A stretch of 27,405 nucleotides of DNA from JAVBTT01 sp031550325. Its GTDB lineage: Bacteria > Bacillota > Clostridia > Oscillospirales > UBA929. Positions 24,252-27,405 of this stretch are shown in pieces; position 1 is the stretch's first letter; every line of letters begins with the position of its first letter. Location: assembly GCA_031550325.1 (NCBI GenBank), contig JAVBOR010000043.1:1-27405 (forward strand). Direction: 5' to 3'. Position numbers and translations under genes: made by a program. The notes under the pieces were generated by a model. That model saw nothing but the letters and a program-made list of their open reading frames with translations. It made no database searches and was not told the origin of the DNA.

Positions 24252-24464
24252 GCTTTGTCAAAGGCACTACGGTTCTTCGAAAAAACGTGGACAGGAAGCG
24301 TCTATGTGAAGACGCGCAAAGAAACGCTTTCCCGGAGTGAATCCGTGAAAGCGTTGTGGTTCTGGCTTTATCATTTTTCATTCCAGCGAGGACCTGCCGG
24401 CTGTGACGCCAGGCTCGACGTGAAAACCGATAAAGGACGAGGACGCGAGTGGTTTTTTTGACAA
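24252..24464 (-). repeat. Structured intergenic repeat, copy 3 (inverted)
   Basis: Read on the minus strand it aligns with copies 1 and 2. Ends are TTTGTCAAAGG (24254-24264) and TTTGACAA (24457-24464), an inverted pair. Inside are the 21-nt core hairpin (24393-24413), AACGCTTTC/GAAAGCGTT with the CGGA/TCCG cap and GTGAA loop (24323-24355) and GCGTCT/AGACGC (24298-24315). The lower stem differs from copies 1 and 2 on both arms, keeping pairing. It begins five bases after the stop of the GerMN gene. Confidence 0.85.
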
Positions 24465-24479
24465 GTTGTGGTTTTGGAT

Positions 24480-24570
24480 TTTCCGGTTTACAGTCCAGCA
24501 AGAACCCGCCGGCTGCGCCGTCAGGCTCAACATAAAACCGAATAAGGACGAGGACTCGAAGGAGCTTATC
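24480..24570 (-). repeat. Partial repeat copy next to copy 3 (inverted)
   Basis: A second core in the same orientation as copy 3: on the minus strand TCCTCGTCCTT, GAGCCTGACGG, the 21-nt hairpin (24505-24525; arms CCTG-CGGC and GCCG-CGGG) and GTTC/GGAC. The distal hairpins are missing. Together with copy 3 it fills the 337-base gap between the convergent GerMN gene and the Cys-rich gene; nothing else was seen there. Confidence 0.75.
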
Positions 24571-24584
24571 AAACAGCCTGAGCG

Positions 24585-24797
24585 CTAAATCTTCATGTCC
24601 TCCGCCGTATAGTTGCGGGAAAGCTTTACAGGCTTGGGCGGAACGCGCTTGAGCGGATCGTAGCGAAACTGGCGGCAGGTGCCGTAGGGCTTGACGATCC
24701 CGCATTTGATGCACATCACCTCGTTTGGATCAAGGCTGACGCCGCGCGCGCAATATAGACACCTTGGGTCAATCTTTTTGCGAAACAGTCCAGACAT
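24585..24797 (-). CDS. Small cysteine-rich (zinc-ribbon-like) protein, function unknown
   Basis: A 70-residue protein with C13-x2-C16, C29-x2-C32 and C41, a pattern that fits a small zinc-binding fold, and the segment CRQFRYDPLKRVPP. Similar short proteins of the form GLFxKKIDPRCxYCxxG are, to my knowledge, widespread hypothetical proteins in Clostridia. The start at 24797 has GGGAGG upstream; the longer reading from 24848 would begin at the predicted transcription start. Single gene under its own strong promoter. Confidence 0.8.
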   Translation of the reverse strand: MSGLFRKKIDPRCLYCARGVSLDPNEVMCIKCGIVKPYGTCRQFRYDPLKRVPPKPVKLSRNYTAEDMKI

Positions 24798-24848
24798 AAC
24801 CGGCCTCCCCCACCCGTTCTTCTGTATTCGCTGCGTAAACGCGCTCAT

Positions 24849-24877
24849 ATTGTATCAGTTTTTTTGGTATTCGTCAA
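24849..24877 (-). promoter_or_regulatory. Promoter of the Cys-rich protein gene
   Basis: On the minus strand TTGACG (24877-24872), a 17-base spacer and TACAAT (24854-24849), close to the housekeeping consensus. The start point would be near 24842, about 45 bases before the ATG. Confidence 0.8.
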
Positions 24878-24913
24878 TTGCAGCCTTTATTTTATGCATG
24901 TTGGAGGAAAAAC

Positions 24914-25939
24914 ATGAATTTCGACAGAGAGTTTGTCCTGTCCGTCGCACAGCGTATTCTGACCACCGACAGCCCCGCAGGATACACGGACAAGGCGATG
25001 GAGCTTGTAGGAGAGCTGGCCGGGGAGCTTGGGTTTCCCCTTAAGCGCACCAATAAAGGAAACGGCGTCATTATCCTGCAGGGCACGGAGGACAAAACCG
25101 TCGGCCTTTGCGCCCATATCGACACGCTTGGCCTGATGGTCCGCGCCGTCAAGCCCTCCGGCACGCTGGCCATCACCAAGATCGGCGGGCCGCTTCTGCC
25201 CACGCTCGACGGCGAGTACTGCCGGATTTACACGCGCCGCGGCGGGTGCCATACAGGCACCATATTATGCACAAGTCCGGCGGCTCATGTCTTCACGGAC
25301 GCCGACTCCAGGGCCCGCACCGAGGAGAATCTGGAGATCAGGCTCGACGAGGTGGTCAAAACGGCCGAGGATGTCAAGGCGCTGGGCATCGCGGTCGGCG
25401 ACTTCATCTGCATTGACCCCAAAACCGTGGTCACGTCAACAGGCTTTATCAAGTCGCGCTTCCTCGACGACAAGCTGAGCGTGGCGCTGCTCCTGGGCGT
25501 GCTGAAATGTTTTAAGGACAGCGGCAAGGCGCCGCGTCCGACCACGGCCCTTTTGATTTCCACGTATGAAGAGGTCGGGCACGGCATGGCACATCTGCCC
25601 TTTCCCGTCGATGAACTTCTGGCAGTCGACATGGGCTGTATCGGGGATGACCTGACGTGCACCGAATACGACGTGTCGATCTGCGCAAAGGATTCCACAG
25701 GGCCCTATGACTATGAGCTGACCGGCCGGCTGATTGATCTGGCCCAAAAAAGCGAGCTCAGCTACGCCGTGGACATATACCCGCGCTACGGTTCGGACGT
25801 CTCCGCGGCGCGCTCGGCGGGCCACGACATCCGGGGCGCGCTGATCGGGCCGGGCGTGCATGCCAGCCACGGAATGGAGCGCTCGCACTGGCTGGGCTGT
25901 GAAAACACCATGCGTCTCATCGCCGCGTATCTGAGCTGA
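24914..25939 (+). CDS. M42 family metallopeptidase (glutamyl aminopeptidase/endoglucanase type)
   Basis: A 341-residue cytosolic dizinc aminopeptidase. Ligands as expected for the family: H68 in CAHIDTLG, bridging D185 in RFLDDKLSVAL, catalytic E219 and E220 in STYEEVGHG, D239 in LAVDMG and H319 in GVHASHGMERSH. The beta-rich insert typical of the TET-forming enzymes lies at about 80-165. GGAGG sits before the ATG at 24914; an in-frame ATG at 24878 is upstream of that site. Peptide specificity cannot be told from sequence. Confidence 0.93.
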   Translation: MNFDREFVLSVAQRILTTDSPAGYTDKAMELVGELAGELGFPLKRTNKGNGVIILQGTEDKTVGLCAHIDTLGLMVRAVKPSGTLAITKIGGPLLPTLDGEYCRIYTRRGGCHTGTILCTSPAAHVFTDADSRARTEENLEIRLDEVVKTAEDVKALGIAVGDFICIDPKTVVTSTGFIKSRFLDDKLSVALLLGVLKCFKDSGKAPRPTTALLISTYEEVGHGMAHLPFPVDELLAVDMGCIGDDLTCTEYDVSICAKDSTGPYDYELTGRLIDLAQKSELSYAVDIYPRYGSDVSAARSAGHDIRGALIGPGVHASHGMERSHWLGCENTMRLIAAYLS

Positions 25940-26093
25940 TTTGCTTATGCGCCGCCCGCTGCGGCACTTTGACAACCTCCGCTTTGTCGAAAAGCCTTCG
26001 TGTTCTTTCCCAGCCCGTACAGATGAGCAACTAAAATCAAAGTTGGGCTGCCCCACTCCTGTATGATGAACATAGAGCGGCGGAGGTGAGACG
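25940..26093 (+). other. M42-AraC gap with hairpins and a possible repeat remnant
   Basis: A stem GCCGC/GCGGC (about 25951-25965) follows the M42 stop. TTTGACAA (25968-25975) and CGCTTTGTC (25980-25988) resemble the two ends of the intergenic repeat placed next to each other. CAGCCC (26011-26016) and GGGCTG (26045-26050) form an inverted repeat just upstream of a TATGAT hexamer (26062-26067) and could be an operator for the AraC-type gene. All are tentative. Confidence 0.3.
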
Positions 26094-27038
26094 ATGTACG
26101 AATGGCACAGGCAAATCCAAACAGTGGTTGACGAGATCGACGAGTGTATCAAACACCGCGACGATGAAGCGCTGACGCTCCGTTTTCTGTCCCGCAGGCT
26201 TGGCTACTCCGAGTTCCATACGACCCGGAGATTTAGGGAGATCTCGGGAATGCCGTTCCGGGATTACCTGCGGCTGCGGCGGCTGGCGTTTGCACTCATT
26301 GAGGTGCGGGACACGAAAAAGAGATTCCTCGAAATTGGCGTGGACTACGGCTTTTCTTCCCATGAGGCGTTCACACGGGCTTTCAAGTCGGCGTTCAGCG
26401 TCACACCCAGCGACTATCGCAAAAACCCCGTGCCCGTTGTGCTGCGTACCAAAGTCAACACCTTTGACCGTTACATCTTAGGAATTGGAGAGATCGGGAT
26501 GATTCAGTCAACACAGGAGATCAAAACTTATTTTGTGTCCATCCCCGCGCACAAGTTCCTGCACATCAAAAACTATGACAGCGACGGCTACTTTGATTTC
26601 TGGGAGAAACAGGAAAGCATTCCCGGGCAGAGCTGCGACACGATCTGCGGTCTGCTCGACAGCATCAAGGGCAAACTGGACGGCAAGGACGACGAAATCG
26701 GCAAGTTTAGCGGGCAGATCATGGCGCGCATCTTTGAGGGCGGCGGCAAAAGCGCCGAGGCATACGGCGTTCGGCTTCCCGCTGACTACAACGGAGATGT
26801 CCCGGCGCAAATGTTGCTCATTGACATTCCCGACGCCGAATACATCGTGTTCGAGCATGGGCCGTTTGACTATGAGCAGGAGAGTGAGACGGTCGGCGAA
26901 AAGCTGGCGGAAGCCATTGCCGCCTTTGATTTTGGCGGCACGCAGTACAGGCTTGATGAGGCGCCGGGCAGAGTCTCATTTTTCTACCACGACCCGGAGC
27001 AGTTTGAAAAGCGTATCCGCCCTGTAAAGCGGAAGTAG
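26094..27038 (+). CDS. AraC-family regulator with C-terminal effector-binding (GyrI-like) domain
   Basis: A 314-residue protein: N-terminal double helix-turn-helix of the AraC type (about 8-112: LTLRFLSRRLGYSEFHTTRRFREISGMPFRDYLRLRRL, then FLEIGVDYGFSSHEAFTRAFKSAFSVTPSDYR) and a C-terminal domain (about 140-312, KTYFVSIPAHKFLHIKNYDSDGYFDFWEKQESIPGQ) of the sort found as a small-molecule binding module in Rob/BmrR/GyrI-like proteins. GGAGGTGA precedes the ATG. No obvious target gene is adjacent; it is flanked by repeat-like sequence, so it may have been acquired. Confidence 0.9.
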   Translation: MYEWHRQIQTVVDEIDECIKHRDDEALTLRFLSRRLGYSEFHTTRRFREISGMPFRDYLRLRRLAFALIEVRDTKKRFLEIGVDYGFSSHEAFTRAFKSAFSVTPSDYRKNPVPVVLRTKVNTFDRYILGIGEIGMIQSTQEIKTYFVSIPAHKFLHIKNYDSDGYFDFWEKQESIPGQSCDTICGLLDSIKGKLDGKDDEIGKFSGQIMARIFEGGGKSAEAYGVRLPADYNGDVPAQMLLIDIPDAEYIVFEHGPFDYEQESETVGEKLAEAIAAFDFGGTQYRLDEAPGRVSFFYHDPEQFEKRIRPVKRK

Positions 27039-27078
27039 GGCCTCAGACTGAAGATAAAAACATTTCCGGCTCGAAGCC

Positions 27079-27247
27079 GCACAGCGGCGAGTTGTCAAGG
27101 CTCGGAAAAGCTTTGGAATCGCGACTGCGCAAAAGAACCTTTGGCTGTCAACAGCCTGTGTTTTTCTGACAAAGCGTGGCTTGGATCAAACCGCTGAGGC
27201 AAAATGCAGAGAGGGCATTCCCGGAGCGAATCCGGGAATGCCCTCAG
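27079..27247 (-). repeat. Divergent, partial repeat unit (inverted)
   Basis: On the minus strand this has the capped hairpin of the family, here a perfect 15-bp stem (27211-27225 with 27231-27245, lower arm GAGGGCATTC/GAATGCCCTC, cap CCGGA/TCCGG, loop GCGAA), then CGCTTTGTCA (27183-27174) and a hairpin GGCTGT/ACAGCC near 27142-27155. TTGTCAAGG (27091-27099) may be the far end. The core hairpin is absent. It directly abuts a plus-oriented copy at 27249. Confidence 0.6.
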
Positions 27248-27248
27248 A

Positions 27249-27332
27249 CTGTAAACAAAGGCCGCCTCTTCGTTCCTTTGCGCAAAACCACGTCGAGCCT
27301 GACGCCGAAGGCGGCGGGTCCCTGCTGGACTG
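27249..27332 (+). repeat. Repeat copy nearly identical to positions 1-84
   Basis: These 84 bases match window positions 1-84 with a single difference (A for G in TGTARACAAA) and then diverge abruptly after CTGGACTG. It holds the terminal motif and the 21-nt core hairpin (27298-27318) but none of the distal hairpins. The rest of the window (27333-27405) is GC-rich, with the direct repeat GCCTGGAG; no gene is supported there. Confidence 0.9.
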
Positions 27333-27405
27333 AAATAAGAAGAGCCGAGCGCCCGAGCAGGGAGGCCTGGAGCCTGGAGGCGTTTTGAAGCGCACGCGCC
27401 CCGAA

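Noticed and set aside
24249..24461. Open frames through the repeat region after the GerMN gene
   Set aside because: They run through the structured repeat, whose changes between copies preserve base pairing rather than codons.
27176..27395. Overlapping 69-70-codon frames on both strands at the right edge
   Set aside because: They cover the repeat and its hairpin and have no ribosome binding site or recognisable protein.

Overview
The window looks like the chromosome of a fairly GC-rich, spore-forming or spore-derived Clostridia (Firmicutes/Bacillota), perhaps of the Ruminococcaceae/Oscillospiraceae type. The basis is a PolC-type replicative polymerase, an M23 + M50 pair resembling SpoIVFA/SpoIVFB, GerMN-domain and DacF-like proteins, the MEP (non-mevalonate) isoprenoid pathway, the order pyrH-frr-uppS-cdsA-dxr-rseP-ispG-polC, and strong GGAGG ribosome binding sites with several TTG starts. 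No rRNA, tRNA, CRISPR array or transposase gene was seen.

Layout. 1-222: a structured intergenic repeat. 223-4161 (minus): M23 peptidase, M50 peptidase, B12-binding-type radical SAM protein, DUF2344 protein. 4162-4479: a divergent intergenic region whose right part is a structured leader that appears able to hide the ribosome binding site of the next gene. 4480-6081 (plus): an antibiotic-resistance-type ABC-F ATPase. 6266-15833 (plus): a tightly packed run of UMP kinase, ribosome recycling factor, undecaprenyl diphosphate synthase, CDP-diglyceride synthase, DXP reductoisomerase, site-2 protease, IspG and PolC. It joins nucleotide, translation, isoprenoid/lipid and replication functions. 15834-16024: second repeat copy. 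16025-17158 (minus): rodA. 17290-18954 (plus): tsaE, tsaB, upp. 18958-20301 (minus): D-Ala-D-Ala carboxypeptidase. 20384-20734: ComEA-like helix-hairpin-helix protein. 20817-24247 (plus): response regulator, sensor kinase and GerMN lipoprotein, an arrangement like actinobacterial mtrA-mtrB-lpqB. 24252-24570: repeat copies. 24585-24797 (minus): small Cys-rich protein. 24914-25939: M42 aminopeptidase. 26094-27038: AraC-type regulator with an effector-binding domain. 27039-27405: composite repeat region.

Three things stand out. (1) A family of roughly 190-210 bp elements, five or more copies, fills the 3' intergenic gaps. They end in TTTGTC-type inverted repeats and carry hairpins whose arms change in a compensatory way between copies. 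(2) The ABC-F gene has a leader with a 13-bp hairpin covering its ribosome binding site, a competing upstream segment and a candidate four-codon leader ORF, which suggests translational attenuation. (3) The PolC is only 1111 aa and the 3'-5' exonuclease domain normally inserted in its PHP domain appears cleanly absent.
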